Positions 44,401 to 54,298 of a stretch of DNA of 64,000 nt are shown here, piece after piece. Each line of letters begins with the position of its first letter. Position 1 is the stretch's first letter. The position numbers were made by a program, and so were the translations under genes. The notes beneath the pieces were generated by a model, which saw nothing but the letters and a program-made list of their open reading frames with translations, did no database searches and was not told the DNA's origin. Source of the stretch: Belliella alkalica (GTDB lineage: Bacteria > Bacteroidota > Bacteroidia > Cytophagales > Cyclobacteriaceae); assembly GCF_022549785.1 (NCBI RefSeq), contig NZ_JAKZGO010000011.1:62001-126000 (forward strand), read 5' to 3'.

Positions 44401-45453
44401 TTAACCTAATGTAAGGCTTTGTTTTGGAATTTTTATTTCGGTTATGACAAAATCGCTACCAGAATTGAATATTTTAAAGGAAGCACGCTCTCCATAGATC
44501 AATTTTAATCTTTGAATTGTATTTGTAATACCGTGCCCTTCACCTGGTTTTTTCTTAGCAAAGGCTTGATTTTTAAGTTGGCCACTATTTTTGACTTGGA
44601 TATACAAATCGTCAGTCAATCCTTCATAGCACTTTATGATTATTTCTCCACCTTTCATTCTGTTGGATATGCCATGCTTAATTGCATTTTCTACAATAGT
44701 CTGCATCATCATTGGAGGAATCCTATATTCATATGCTTCTGGCTCTATTTCGTATTTTACGCGTAGCCGCTCTTCAAACCTGATTGTTTCCAGATTCAAA
44801 TAATCCTTGACGGTATTGAATTCATTTTCAAAATCAATGACTCTCTTTTTATCCATCATCAAAGAGAACCTCAGTATATTTGATAGTTGCGTTATTGCTG
44901 TTTTTGCCTTGTTAGGCTCTTCGTCGACCAATGCCCTTACGCTGTTTAGCGCGTTGAAAATGAAATGTGGATTCAGTTGGCTCTTTAGGTGATTCAATTG
45001 GATTTCATTTATTTTAGCTTGATATTTCAAGCTTTGGTTATAATTGTCCAAAAAATGAAAAAGATAGTATAACATCACCCAAAGTGAATAAAATAGAAAA
45101 CTAACGAATATATTTCCTGCAAGTACTACGGGCCTTAGGTCGAATTCAGGGTTTAGTATATCAAAAATAAGGTTTATGATTATTTGGGCAATTGTATTGC
45201 ATATTGCCAATACAAGGAGTCCTAAAAATGTATTCCAAATAAGCTGACCAAAATTTCTTCCAAACCAATTGTGTTTTTTGATTACATACCTCAATCCTTG
45301 AGACGAAATCAAATAAAAACCCGCCCACGATAGATACGCTCCAACCTCTACCGACGATACTCCCCGCTCCAAAGACACAAATAGCAGGTTGATTAGTGCA
45401 AATCCCAGCCAGCCAAAAATCTGAAGTATCCAATATAGTTTCGCTTTATTCAT
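44401..45453 (-). CDS. LytS-type sensor histidine kinase
   Basis: The N-terminal 140 residues of this 350-residue protein hold four membrane segments. The kinase core is the His_kinase family type, with the phospho-acceptor His in LKSQLNPHFIFNALNSVRAL and the ATPase box PPMMMQTIVENAIKHGI. There is no periplasmic sensor domain, so sensing must occur in the membrane. It precedes and presumably phosphorylates the adjacent LytTR regulator. Confidence 0.92.
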   Translation of the reverse strand: MNKAKLYWILQIFGWLGFALINLLFVSLERGVSSVEVGAYLSWAGFYLISSQGLRYVIKKHNWFGRNFGQLIWNTFLGLLVLAICNTIAQIIINLIFDILNPEFDLRPVVLAGNIFVSFLFYSLWVMLYYLFHFLDNYNQSLKYQAKINEIQLNHLKSQLNPHFIFNALNSVRALVDEEPNKAKTAITQLSNILRFSLMMDKKRVIDFENEFNTVKDYLNLETIRFEERLRVKYEIEPEAYEYRIPPMMMQTIVENAIKHGISNRMKGGEIIIKCYEGLTDDLYIQVKNSGQLKNQAFAKKKPGEGHGITNTIQRLKLIYGERASFKIFNSGSDFVITEIKIPKQSLTLG

Positions 45454-45543
45454 GTTTCACTTCAAAGATAACCATGATAATTTAACTTAGAATTGCATTT
45501 ATACTAATGGACAGATAACTTGTTCGATTGTCAAATTCGCCTG

Positions 45544-48372
45544 TTAGTTAAGTTCTTCTTTCAGAAACTTGGCGGTGTAGCTGCTTTTATGCTTGGCAAC
45601 TTGCTCGGGTGTACCCTGAGCGACGATTTCCCCTCCTTTTTGCCCTCCTTCAGGTCCAAGATCGACAATAAAATCCGCTACTTTAATGATATCCATGTTG
45701 TGCTCAATCACCAACACTGAGTTTCCTTTTTCTACAAGCTTGTTCAGAACTTTCAGAAGATGCTCAATATCTTGGAAATGTAACCCTGTGGTCGGCTCAT
45801 CCAAAATGTAGAAAGTCTTCCCAGTGTCTTTTTTGGAAAGTTCCGTAGCTAATTTTACACGTTGTGCTTCTCCACCTGAAAGTGTGGTTGCATGTTGACC
45901 AAGGGTAATATAACCTAACCCAACTTCGTTTAGGGTTTTTATTTTTCTAAGAATTTTTGGCTGAAACTCAAAAAAGTCCACAGCTTGCTCTACAGTCATG
46001 TCCAATACATCCGAGATAGATTTACCTTTAAATCGTACTTCCAGTGTCTCCCGATTGTATCTTTTGCCTTTACAGGTTTCGCATGGTATGTGTACATCTG
46101 GCAAGAAGTCCATCTCTATCAGCTTCATTCCTGCTCCTTCGCAATCCTCACATCTTCCTCCTTTTACATTAAAACTGAATCTACCTGGCTTGTAGCCTCT
46201 GATTTTTGCTTCTGGCAATTCTGTAAACAATGCTCGTATATCAGTGAAAACTCCAGTGTAGGTAGCTGGGTTGGATCTAGGGGTTCTTCCTATCGGAGAT
46301 TGATCTACCTCAATGACTTTATCCAATAAATCCAATCCAGTAATCTCTTTATGTTCTAAAGGTTCCTTTTTGGAGTTATAAAAATGTCTGTTGAGAAGTG
46401 GGAATAAAGTCTCGTGAATCAATGAACTTTTTCCTGAACCAGACACACCTGTTACGCAGATCATACTTCCCAGAGGGAGTTTTAGGTCTACATTTTTTAA
46501 ATTGTTTCCTTTGGCACCTTTGAGTATCAAAAATTCACCGTTTCCTTTTCTTCGATTTTTGGGAACTTCAATTTTTAGGCTTCCAGAAAGGTATTTTGCT
46601 GTAATACTATTTTGTTTCAAAAATTCCTTTGGGGAACCTGAAGCAACCACTTGTCCTCCATGTCTACCTGCTCCAGGCCCAATATCAACTACGAAATCTG
46701 CATCTAACATCATGTCTTTGTCATGCTCGACTACAATGACAGAGTTGCCAAGATCTCTTAATTCTTGAAGTGCCTTGATCAGTTTTACATTATCCCTTTG
46801 ATGGAGGCCTATACTTGGCTCATCTAGAATATACAAAACACCTACTAGTTGGGTTCCTATTTGCGTAGCTAGTCGGATTCTTTGGGCTTCACCACCAGAA
46901 AGTGTCCTCAATGGCCTATTCAGAGATAGGTAGTCTAACCCAATATCCAAAAGAAAACCAATTCGCTTTCTTATTTCTTTGAGGACCTCTTTGCCAATAA
47001 GATTTTGTCGGTCCGTCATTCTGGACTCTACATCTTCAAACCAATTGCCCAATGAAGTGATGTCCATCATAGCCAACTCACCGATATGCTTTTCTGCAAT
47101 CTTGAAATGGAGAGCTTCTTTTTTCAGCCTGTATCCTTCACAATCAGGGCAGATTTTCGTGGTCGTGAACTCACTCACCCATTGCTGGATTTTATCAGAG
47201 CTTCCTTCTTGCTGCTTGGTAAGGAAATTTACGATTCCTTCAAATGTCGTCGTCCATGTAGTTCCTGGATATTTTACAGAACTTACCTCGACTTCCATCT
47301 TGTCTCCGTGTAGAAGAATGTCTATAACCTCTTCCGGGAGTTTTCCAATTGGTGTTGTTATAGAGCATTTATATTGCTTAAGGATTGCTTCTATTTTCTT
47401 AAAAATCCAAATATCCCTAAATTCACCCAACGGCGCTATTCCTCCTCTGCTTATACTTAGTTTGGGATCAGGAATAATGTTTTCTTTGGTGATTTCCTCT
47501 ATTATTCCCAAGCCGTTGCAGGAAGGGCATGCACCGTAAGGGCTATTGAACGAAAAAGTATTTGGAGCTGGCTCATCATATGAAAGTCCAGTTGTCGGAT
47601 CCATTAGGTATTTTGAAAAGTGATGGATGGTTCCATCTTCTTCTCTTAGCATAATGATTCCTTTACCGTGTTGCAAGGCTGTTTTGAGGGATTGGCTGAT
47701 TCGGAACCTGTCTTCTTCTTCAGCTACGATCCTGTCCACTACTATTTCGATATCATGGATTTTGTATCTGTCCACCTGCATTTTGGGAACTACTTCCATC
47801 ACTACCCCATCTACCCTCACTTTGGAGAATCCCATTTTCCGTACTTGTTCAAAAAGCTCTCGATAATGACCTTTTCTTCCTTTTACAACTGGAGCTAGGA
47901 TATAAAGCTTTTTACCAGAAAAACTCTCAAAAAGCTGTTCAACGATTTGATCTTCCGTCTGTCGGATCATTTTTTTTCCCGACAAATAAGAATAAGCCTC
48001 CCCTGCTCTTGCAAAAAGCAATCTCATAAAGTCATAGATTTCTGTGACTGTACCAACAGTCGATCTAGGGTTTTTTGAAGTCGTTTTTTGTTCTATGGAA
48101 ATGACCGGCGACAGTCCGTTGATTTTATCAACATCTGGCCTTTCCATTCCACCCAAAAATGATCTCGCATAGGCAGAAAAACTTTCCATATAGCGTCTTT
48201 GTCCTTCTGCATAGATGGTGTCAAATGCCAAGGAACTTTTTCCGCTACCACTTAGTCCTGTGATGACAACTAGGCTATTTCGGGGAATGTCAATATCTAT
48301 ATTTTTAAGATTGTGCTCTCTGGCACCGTAGATCTCAATATATTCTTTTTTGTCAGTGTTGGGGTCTGTCAT
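45544..48372 (-). CDS. uvrA: Excinuclease ABC subunit A
   Basis: This 942-residue damage-sensing ATPase of nucleotide excision repair has two ABC modules with Walker A motifs GLSGSGKSSLAFDT and GVSGSGKSSLIHET, signature LSGGEAQRIRLATQIG and its second copy, and zinc-finger pairs (CPSCNGLG, CPDCEG, CEDCEGAG with CETCKGKR). Length and order are standard. A promoter-like element lies just upstream. Confidence 0.97.
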   Translation of the reverse strand: MTDPNTDKKEYIEIYGAREHNLKNIDIDIPRNSLVVITGLSGSGKSSLAFDTIYAEGQRRYMESFSAYARSFLGGMERPDVDKINGLSPVISIEQKTTSKNPRSTVGTVTEIYDFMRLLFARAGEAYSYLSGKKMIRQTEDQIVEQLFESFSGKKLYILAPVVKGRKGHYRELFEQVRKMGFSKVRVDGVVMEVVPKMQVDRYKIHDIEIVVDRIVAEEEDRFRISQSLKTALQHGKGIIMLREEDGTIHHFSKYLMDPTTGLSYDEPAPNTFSFNSPYGACPSCNGLGIIEEITKENIIPDPKLSISRGGIAPLGEFRDIWIFKKIEAILKQYKCSITTPIGKLPEEVIDILLHGDKMEVEVSSVKYPGTTWTTTFEGIVNFLTKQQEGSSDKIQQWVSEFTTTKICPDCEGYRLKKEALHFKIAEKHIGELAMMDITSLGNWFEDVESRMTDRQNLIGKEVLKEIRKRIGFLLDIGLDYLSLNRPLRTLSGGEAQRIRLATQIGTQLVGVLYILDEPSIGLHQRDNVKLIKALQELRDLGNSVIVVEHDKDMMLDADFVVDIGPGAGRHGGQVVASGSPKEFLKQNSITAKYLSGSLKIEVPKNRRKGNGEFLILKGAKGNNLKNVDLKLPLGSMICVTGVSGSGKSSLIHETLFPLLNRHFYNSKKEPLEHKEITGLDLLDKVIEVDQSPIGRTPRSNPATYTGVFTDIRALFTELPEAKIRGYKPGRFSFNVKGGRCEDCEGAGMKLIEMDFLPDVHIPCETCKGKRYNRETLEVRFKGKSISDVLDMTVEQAVDFFEFQPKILRKIKTLNEVGLGYITLGQHATTLSGGEAQRVKLATELSKKDTGKTFYILDEPTTGLHFQDIEHLLKVLNKLVEKGNSVLVIEHNMDIIKVADFIVDLGPEGGQKGGEIVAQGTPEQVAKHKSSYTAKFLKEELN

Positions 48373-48402
48373 GGAGGGCTAAACCTTTATTATTCAAGCT
48401 TG

Positions 48403-48435
48403 CAAAAATAGGGATTTTAATTGGGGCTTCCCAAA
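48403..48435 (-). promoter_or_regulatory. Bacteroidota-type promoter before uvrA
   Basis: On the minus strand a -7 box TATTTTTG (48403-48410) fits TAnnTTTG exactly, and TTTG at 48432-48435 stands 21 bp upstream as the -33 element. It lies 31 bp before the uvrA start. Confidence 0.5.
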
Positions 48436-48510
48436 GTGATTACAGATTCATAAACCCAGATTGAGCCCAGATAGTTTTGATTTTTCAGGATAGTTTAATG
48501 CTAATTCGAA

Positions 48511-50190
48511 CTACTTTTCTTCATTCGCTTTTTTCTTCAAATCCTCTAAATTATCGCCTGTCACAGTTGATTTTAGTCCAGAGAATAATAATTGCCACCA
48601 ATAATTGAACTCCGACTTGTGTTTTAACCTTTGGGCATAGACTACGCCCTTTTGCAAGTCACCATTTTTTCTAGGGTTTTGGGATTTTATGATGACTTTA
48701 TTGGCCAAGAAAGCGCCAATTCTTCTGAATAGATTTTTATCTTTCTCAAAGTCTTTGTTCAAAATTTCTATTTCTAGGTTATCATACCTTACGATTACTT
48801 CTCCGCTACCGTCAAAATCAAATGCATGAATATTGAAATCCAACCGATTGATCATTCCTGACTTCAAGCTGATTTTTGCTTCAGGTTCTACCATGTCATT
48901 GATTTCTGTTAAGTCAAACTTCCCCAAACTCCCTTGAAGTTGAAAAGCACCTCGTGTATCTGCCAAATCATACATGACACTAAGGTTTATTTTTCCCTTG
49001 CCCATAAGTAGCGCTTCTGCTTGGATATTCAACTCGTTTTTATCTTCATTGACCTTATCCATGTTGCTGATAGCCCCGATTTCTGCATTGAGTTCTGAAA
49101 AGAAAATTGACCCATAATTCGGTGCACCATTATCTGGCTGTTCTTCTACGAGAATATGGCCATTTCTTATGATTGTATTTTTGATATTGAGTGGAAAATT
49201 CAAAATGCCAAAAGCTTCATGTGCCATTGGTGGTCTTTTTTCATAATCATCGGGGATTAGCTTGTTAGTAAAGGATTCTAGCTTTATATCTTTTACCAAA
49301 AGGGAGTCGATTTCTACGATTCCTTTTCTGAAATAATCTTGGAAATTCATCCCATGTATATCCAGTGTGCCATTTTTCAACTGAATCCACCCTTTTCTTT
49401 TCTTGAATGATTCGGTATAGGCATATTTCCCAAGTTTATTCAAGATGGAGAAGTCTTCAATTTTCATGTTTTTGTCTTCGGTGTCGAAGACTAAATTTTT
49501 GACTTCGGCCTTTTGTCGAAATTCATCAAAGTGGATTTCAACATGTTCTATTTCCCCATGGATAAATTCTACAGAAAACAGTGCTTCTTCATTTTGAATA
49601 TCTTCTTTTGTCAGGACAAATCCTCTAGAATCTACAGATAGGTTTTTCAGACTCAATCTTGTAGAGTCTGTATTACTATCTTTGTTTTCGAGATTTAGAT
49701 TTTGAAGAGATATACTGCCAACTCCTATTTTGTCATAATCCTTAGTATCATTTTTCTTTTTGTTTTGACTTTCTTCTTTGTCAATGTTGAGCGAATCTAT
49801 AGGTGGTGTTACACTCATTATCGTGAGGTTTTCCAGTCTTGCTGAATCTACCTGAATAGAATTGTCCAATAAGAAGCTTTTCCATTTGAAGCCTGTGATT
49901 TTTGCTTGCTCCAAGTGAAGGTTGACTTTGACTTGGCCCGCAAGGATATTTTCTGTTGGTTGGATTCTGATATCTTCTATCGAGAGAAAGGTACCAAAGT
50001 AATTGTAATCGAGTTTGATATTCCCAAAAGTAACGTCGTGGTTCCCAAAGCCACTGGTTCGGGTTATCATATTACTGACAATTTTATCTGCGTTGTTGTT
50101 CAGATAGATGTTGACGAAAAAAGGAATTCCCCTAAGAACTAAAACTAAGACCAAAACTAGTCCCAATAAGGCAATAATGATCTTTTTCAT
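48511..50190 (-). CDS. AsmA-like envelope protein
   Basis: This 559-residue protein has an N-terminal membrane anchor (MKKIIIALLGLVLVLVLVLR), then a long beta-rich periplasmic body with repeated strand patterns such as SISLQNLNLENKDSN and LDIHGMNFQDYFRKGIVEID. This is the AsmA/DUF748 style of elongated lipid-transport-related proteins. The family assignment rests on overall pattern, not on a diagnostic motif. The C-terminus FSGLKSTVTGDNL is soluble. Confidence 0.65.
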   Translation of the reverse strand: MKKIIIALLGLVLVLVLVLRGIPFFVNIYLNNNADKIVSNMITRTSGFGNHDVTFGNIKLDYNYFGTFLSIEDIRIQPTENILAGQVKVNLHLEQAKITGFKWKSFLLDNSIQVDSARLENLTIMSVTPPIDSLNIDKEESQNKKKNDTKDYDKIGVGSISLQNLNLENKDSNTDSTRLSLKNLSVDSRGFVLTKEDIQNEEALFSVEFIHGEIEHVEIHFDEFRQKAEVKNLVFDTEDKNMKIEDFSILNKLGKYAYTESFKKRKGWIQLKNGTLDIHGMNFQDYFRKGIVEIDSLLVKDIKLESFTNKLIPDDYEKRPPMAHEAFGILNFPLNIKNTIIRNGHILVEEQPDNGAPNYGSIFFSELNAEIGAISNMDKVNEDKNELNIQAEALLMGKGKINLSVMYDLADTRGAFQLQGSLGKFDLTEINDMVEPEAKISLKSGMINRLDFNIHAFDFDGSGEVIVRYDNLEIEILNKDFEKDKNLFRRIGAFLANKVIIKSQNPRKNGDLQKGVVYAQRLKHKSEFNYWWQLLFSGLKSTVTGDNLEDLKKKANEEK

Positions 50191-50263
50191 AATAAGCAGA
50201 GAAAATGTGAATAATAGTGGTTAAGATATTAAAATCCTAGTAGATAACAAGGTTTCTGTTTGA

Positions 50264-51214
50264 TTATTCAGAGGATGGTAGCTTAATTACATATTCTTTT
50301 CCTTTAGGAATCTTAAGTTTGTTTGTTCTTAGCCAAGGGTTTTGGATTTTTAAGATTTTATAAGAGCTGTTGTGTTTTATTGCCCAAGTTGCTAAGTCAT
50401 CGATATCTTGCTTGACGACCAATTCCCTAGATATTGGCAATGTATAATAATCTTCTTCTTTGAGTTTGAAGCCATATTTGTCCGGATTTTCAAAAATTTC
50501 CTTGAAAGCCAATAGTCTGAAAATGTAGCGACTTGTCTCATCATTGAGTAAAAGATCATAATAATTGACTTGCTTTTGCTCGGACTTTCTTTTGGATAGT
50601 CCACTGATTCCCATATTGTAACTTGCCGCTACAGAAGTCCAGCTGCCAAATCGTGCATATGCTGATTTCAAATATTTGCATGCAGCGACCGTGGCCTTCT
50701 CTAGATGATAGCGTTCATCGACATCATTGCTTACTTCCAAATTGTACTCTTTGGCAGTAGCAGGCATGAATTGCCAAAAGCCCCTGGCACCTGCTGGAGA
50801 TACTACATTAAGAAGTCCCGATTCTGCCATTGCCAAGTATTTGAAATCATCGGGGATATTTTGCTCCTTGAGGATTTTTTCTATGGTTGGAATATATTTT
50901 CCTGATCGTTTCATCAGCAAAATCATGTTAGACTGCCAATAGGCATTGACATAGATTTCTCTTTCAAATCGCTCTTTTACATCGTCTATTTCAAGAGGAA
51001 CTTCTTCTCCTGCAAAGCTAATGGCTTTGGGAATCTCAAATAGTTTTGCTCTAGTGTCCGGTATTTTTATGTTTATCTCTTCCCCACTTGCTTGATTGAT
51101 GGTGACTTCCTCATAGGGTAAATCGGCTTGGTCTTTCTCTGCAGAATAGAGAAAAACCAAACCAAAAAGGACCGCTATTAGTCCATATATGGATATTAGG
51201 TGGTAATTTTTCAA
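50264..51214 (-). CDS. Lytic transglycosylase domain protein (MltD-like)
   Basis: This 316-residue protein has an N-terminal membrane anchor (residues 6-24) and an SLT domain with catalytic Glu E131 in YLAMAESGLLNVVSPAGARG, then GFWQFMPATAKEYNL and AAKYN-like VAASYNMGIS. It cleaves peptidoglycan glycan strands in the periplasm. The C-terminal segment is short and shows no clear LysM repeat. It lies 2 bp after the LOG-family gene. Confidence 0.88.
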   Translation of the reverse strand: MKNYHLISIYGLIAVLFGLVFLYSAEKDQADLPYEEVTINQASGEEINIKIPDTRAKLFEIPKAISFAGEEVPLEIDDVKERFEREIYVNAYWQSNMILLMKRSGKYIPTIEKILKEQNIPDDFKYLAMAESGLLNVVSPAGARGFWQFMPATAKEYNLEVSNDVDERYHLEKATVAACKYLKSAYARFGSWTSVAASYNMGISGLSKRKSEQKQVNYYDLLLNDETSRYIFRLLAFKEIFENPDKYGFKLKEEDYYTLPISRELVVKQDIDDLATWAIKHNSSYKILKIQNPWLRTNKLKIPKGKEYVIKLPSSE

Positions 51215-51216
51215 TT

Positions 51217-51948
51217 TTAAAAGTTTGGAGACAACAAATACTTACTGTAGAATTCATCGATGACTTTCACTGCTTCTGATGGATCATCCACTACTGAGAA
51301 CAGGTCTAAGTCTTCGACGTTGATGTATTTGTTTTCCAGCATAGTATCCTTGAGCCAATCTACTAGACCTGACCAATAAGATTTGCCTACCAATACGATT
51401 GGGAATTTTCCAATCTTATTGGTCTGAATCAATGTAAGGGCTTCAAAAAGCTCATCCAAAGTGCCAAATCCACCTGGAAGGACTATGAATCCTTGGGCAT
51501 ATTTGGTAAACATTACTTTCCTGACAAAGAAGTAATTGAAAGAGATCAGCTTGTCTTGATCGATGTAGATGTTATTGAACTGCTCAAATGGAAGCACAAT
51601 GTTCAACCCAACGGACTTTCCGTTTTCAGAATGCGCTCCTTTATTTCCTGCCTCCATGATACCTGGACCACCACCTGTGATCACTCCATAGCCATGTCTG
51701 ACGAGTTTGGCAGCAATCTCTTCTGCCATAAGATAATATTTATGATCTCTTGGAGTCCTTGCTGACCCAAATATAGAGACACAAGGTCCTATTTTTGATA
51801 ATTTTTCAAACCCTTCGACAAACTCAGACATTACTTTGAAAATCGCCCAAGAATCAGCACTCTTGATTTCATTCCAATCTCTTTCTTTGAATGCTTTTCT
51901 GATCCTTTCTTCTTGTTTTGGATCGATATTTCCATTTTGTTCACTCAT
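51217..51948 (-). CDS. TIGR00730 (LOG) family Rossmann-fold protein
   Basis: The start is set at ATG 51948 (MSEQNGNIDPKQEER); a start four codons upstream is possible. The 243-residue protein has the LOG signature GGGPGIMEAGNKGAHSENG and PGGFGTLDELFEALTLIQT. Such proteins are phosphoribohydrolases that release free nucleobases from nucleotides, first known for cytokinin production in plants. The bacterial role is not known here. Confidence 0.9.
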   Translation of the reverse strand: MSEQNGNIDPKQEERIRKAFKERDWNEIKSADSWAIFKVMSEFVEGFEKLSKIGPCVSIFGSARTPRDHKYYLMAEEIAAKLVRHGYGVITGGGPGIMEAGNKGAHSENGKSVGLNIVLPFEQFNNIYIDQDKLISFNYFFVRKVMFTKYAQGFIVLPGGFGTLDELFEALTLIQTNKIGKFPIVLVGKSYWSGLVDWLKDTMLENKYINVEDLDLFSVVDDPSEAVKVIDEFYSKYLLSPNF

Positions 51949-52084
51949 AATTTTATACATTAATAAAAAAACATTTTTTCTACTTAAAAGCTACCTAAGC
52001 TAACAAAGTTAGATTATTCTTTTTAGATAGAAAATCACCATTTATGATAATCGAAATAAAGAAAAATAAGTTTCAAAAAAATAG

Positions 52085-52118
52085 TTTTTGCTTTAGATCA
52101 TAACTCGACTTACTTTCG
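52085..52118 (+). promoter_or_regulatory. Candidate promoter before the YkgJ-like gene
   Basis: TTTTTG (52085-52090) and TACTTTCG (52111-52118, one mismatch to TAnnTTTG) are separated by 20 bp, placing the transcription start just before the gene at 52140. Confidence 0.4.
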
Positions 52119-52139
52119 CAGGCTTTTATATTATAGAAC

Positions 52140-52751
52140 ATGAATTTACGAGAAAAGTCTTTGGAAGTCAGGAAAGTATTCACTGATTTGGATATTGAGA
52201 TTAAGGCTTTTATGGATGAAAGTCAGCTCTCCTGTATTAGTGGATGCGGAGCCTGCTGTGCTAACCCAAGTGTACATGCATCCGTCTTGGAATTTTTGCC
52301 TTTGGCTTTTGATCTTTACGAAAAAGGGAAGGCAGAAAAAGCGATGCAACTGCTAGATGATGTGGGAAATGATGCTAATTGTATCGTATATAAATCCAAA
52401 AGTGAAGATTCAAAAAAAGGCTTCTGCTCAGATTATGCTAATAGAGGGATGATTTGTAGGCTTTTTGGGAGTGCCGCCAGAAGAAATAAGGAAGGTAAAA
52501 AGGAACTGATCACCTGTAAGATCATCAAGGAGCAAAAATCAGAACTTTATCAAAAAACCGCTTTGGCAATCAAAGAAGGGGCTTTTGTGCCATCTAGTGG
52601 AGATGCTTACTCCCAGCTTTACAATATAGATTTTCAAATGACTCAGGAGCAGTTTCCAATAAACATTGCAATAAGGAAGGCCTTGGAGTCTGTCATGAAC
52701 TATATGTTTTATATTGAAAATGACAATATTGAATCGATTGATAATTTTTGA
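52140..52751 (+). CDS. YkgJ family cysteine cluster protein
   Basis: The conserved Cys pattern of this 203-residue protein is CISGCGACCANPSVHAS near residue 31, then GFCSDYANRGMICRLFG and a late Cys in ITCKII. This matches YkgJ-type proteins predicted to bind a zinc or iron-sulfur centre. The role is unknown. It is upstream of the holin-like and GGGP synthase genes. Confidence 0.85.
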   Translation: MNLREKSLEVRKVFTDLDIEIKAFMDESQLSCISGCGACCANPSVHASVLEFLPLAFDLYEKGKAEKAMQLLDDVGNDANCIVYKSKSEDSKKGFCSDYANRGMICRLFGSAARRNKEGKKELITCKIIKEQKSELYQKTALAIKEGAFVPSSGDAYSQLYNIDFQMTQEQFPINIAIRKALESVMNYMFYIENDNIESIDNF

Positions 52752-52815
52752 AGCCAGGTTTTTGCCGTATATTGTAACTTATTAAATTAATTGTTGGCTT
52801 TTTAAAATAATTATT

Positions 52816-53157
52816 ATGCTGAATGTTTCAGAAATAGTACAAACGATCAAGCAACTTATTGAAGTTAGAGTTGATATCGTCAAAAATGAGATAAAGGATC
52901 AGTTTTCGGATATCTTTTCTAGAATATTTATTTTAGTTCTCATGGGGCTTTCTTCCCTTATGATTTTACTTTTTGCAAGTATTTCACTGGCATTTTATTT
53001 AGGTGAGATTTTGTATTCTCCGTATAAAGGGTTTTTATATGTAAGTTTAATTTACTTATTGCTATTCTTTGTCCTTTACTTAGTAAGGGAATCAAAAGGT
53101 ATATTGGATACTTTTAAGCACTTGTTTAGGACTTTCATTTTCAGAATCAAAAAATAG
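52816..53157 (+). CDS. Phage holin family (YqjE-like) membrane protein
   Basis: This 113-residue protein has an N-terminal amphipathic helix (SEIVQTIKQLIEVRVDIVKN) and two membrane segments. Despite the family name it is a chromosomal housekeeping-type membrane protein with no phage genes nearby. Its stop is directly followed by the next start. Function unknown. Confidence 0.8.
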   Translation: MLNVSEIVQTIKQLIEVRVDIVKNEIKDQFSDIFSRIFILVLMGLSSLMILLFASISLAFYLGEILYSPYKGFLYVSLIYLLLFFVLYLVRESKGILDTFKHLFRTFIFRIKK

Positions 53158-53544
53158 ATGGATAGTAAAGAAGATTTGAAGAATAAGGCAAAGGAACTTG
53201 AACAAACACTTCAGGCACAGTTGAATTTTCTCAAAACCGACTCTAAAGACTTTGTCAAAATTGGTGCAGGAATTTTACTTGGAGGACTTACAGCTTTCGG
53301 TATAGTAAAAGCTATAAAAGGAAAAAAAAATAGTAAGAATAAAAGAATAATGGAAGTTCTGGAAAAGGAAGGGCTTCTTGATGAAGATACAATCGAGAGA
53401 CTAAACACGAAAAAAAGCTCTGGTTTCAAAGCGCGTATTGCAGCAGTACTTTTACCTATGATCATTGCTTATGGAAGAGATAAGTTGATGGGAGGAAATC
53501 AAAACACTGAAGATCAAACTGGAGAACCAAGTGAAAAAAATTGA
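53158..53544 (+). CDS. Hypothetical protein with one membrane segment
   Basis: This 128-residue protein has a charged helical start (EDLKNKAKELEQTLQAQLNF), a short glycine-rich hydrophobic stretch (IGAGILLGGLTAFGIVKAI), a basic linker, and a second hydrophobic stretch near residue 95-105. It is probably envelope-associated. It starts immediately after the holin-like gene and overlaps the GGGP synthase gene by 14 bp, so the three are co-transcribed. Confidence 0.72.
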   Translation: MDSKEDLKNKAKELEQTLQAQLNFLKTDSKDFVKIGAGILLGGLTAFGIVKAIKGKKNSKNKRIMEVLEKEGLLDEDTIERLNTKKSSGFKARIAAVLLPMIIAYGRDKLMGGNQNTEDQTGEPSEKN

Positions 53545-54298
53545 GCACAAGCTAAAATCTCTAGCTCAGGAGAGAAAAAAAGCCGTCGCTTGGCTTATAG
53601 ATCCTGACAAAACTGTAGCTGATACTTTGTTTTTGGATCAAATAAAAGAGGTTTCTCGACTCGGGCTAGATTTTATTTTTATTGGTGGAAGTTTGATGAA
53701 TTCTAATGAAATGGAAAAAATCATTCAATCAATAAAGGAAGTAGATTCGAAGATTCCACTTATTCTTTTTCCAGGAAATGTTCTTCAGTTTTCAGATACA
53801 GCGGATGGAATATTATTTCTTTCTCTGATTTCTGGAAGAAATCCAGACCTTCTAATTGGACAACATGTTACAATTGCCCCATTACTGGCTAAATCCAACC
53901 TTGAGGTATTGCCTACAGGGTATATACTTATAGATGGGGGACTTGCTACGAGTGTAAATTACATCAGCCAAACAATTCCTATACCAAACCACAAGCCTGA
54001 AATAGCGGTCGCAACTGCTTTAGCTGGATCATTCTTAGGACTGCAGTATTTTTATTTGGACGCTGGAAGTGGTGCGAAAACCCCCATTCCCCAAGAAATG
54101 ATCAATGAAGTGAAAAAATCAATAAGTGCTCCATTAATAGTAGGTGGAGGATTGAAAGAAGTGTCAAGTGTGAAAGCAGCCTTCAAAGCTGGAGCTGATG
54201 TGGTAGTCATTGGAAATGGGGCAGAAAAAAACCTCAGCCTGTTGACTGAGGTTTTGGAATATGTTAATGTTTTGAATTTATCACTGAACATTAATTAA
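53531..54298 (+). CDS. Geranylgeranylglyceryl/heptaprenylglyceryl phosphate synthase
   Basis: The start is GTG 53531. This 255-residue TIM-barrel prenyltransferase has WLIDPDKTVADTLFLDQIKE, FIFIGGSLM, YFYLDAGSGAKTPIPQEM and the phosphate-binding IVGGGLKEVSSVKAAFKAGA. It joins a polyprenyl group to glycerol-1-phosphate, the first step of an archaeal-type ether lipid. Related enzymes occur in several Bacteroidota, but their product in the cell is unclear to me. Its end overlaps the convergent AraC-type gene by 18 bp. Confidence 0.92.
   Translation: MKKIEHKLKSLAQERKKAVAWLIDPDKTVADTLFLDQIKEVSRLGLDFIFIGGSLMNSNEMEKIIQSIKEVDSKIPLILFPGNVLQFSDTADGILFLSLISGRNPDLLIGQHVTIAPLLAKSNLEVLPTGYILIDGGLATSVNYISQTIPIPNHKPEIAVATALAGSFLGLQYFYLDAGSGAKTPIPQEMINEVKKSISAPLIVGGGLKEVSSVKAAFKAGADVVVIGNGAEKNLSLLTEVLEYVNVLNLSLNIN

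Noticed and set aside
52816-53157. Phage remnant because of the holin-family gene
   Set aside because: No other phage gene is near; this family is widespread as a chromosomal membrane protein.
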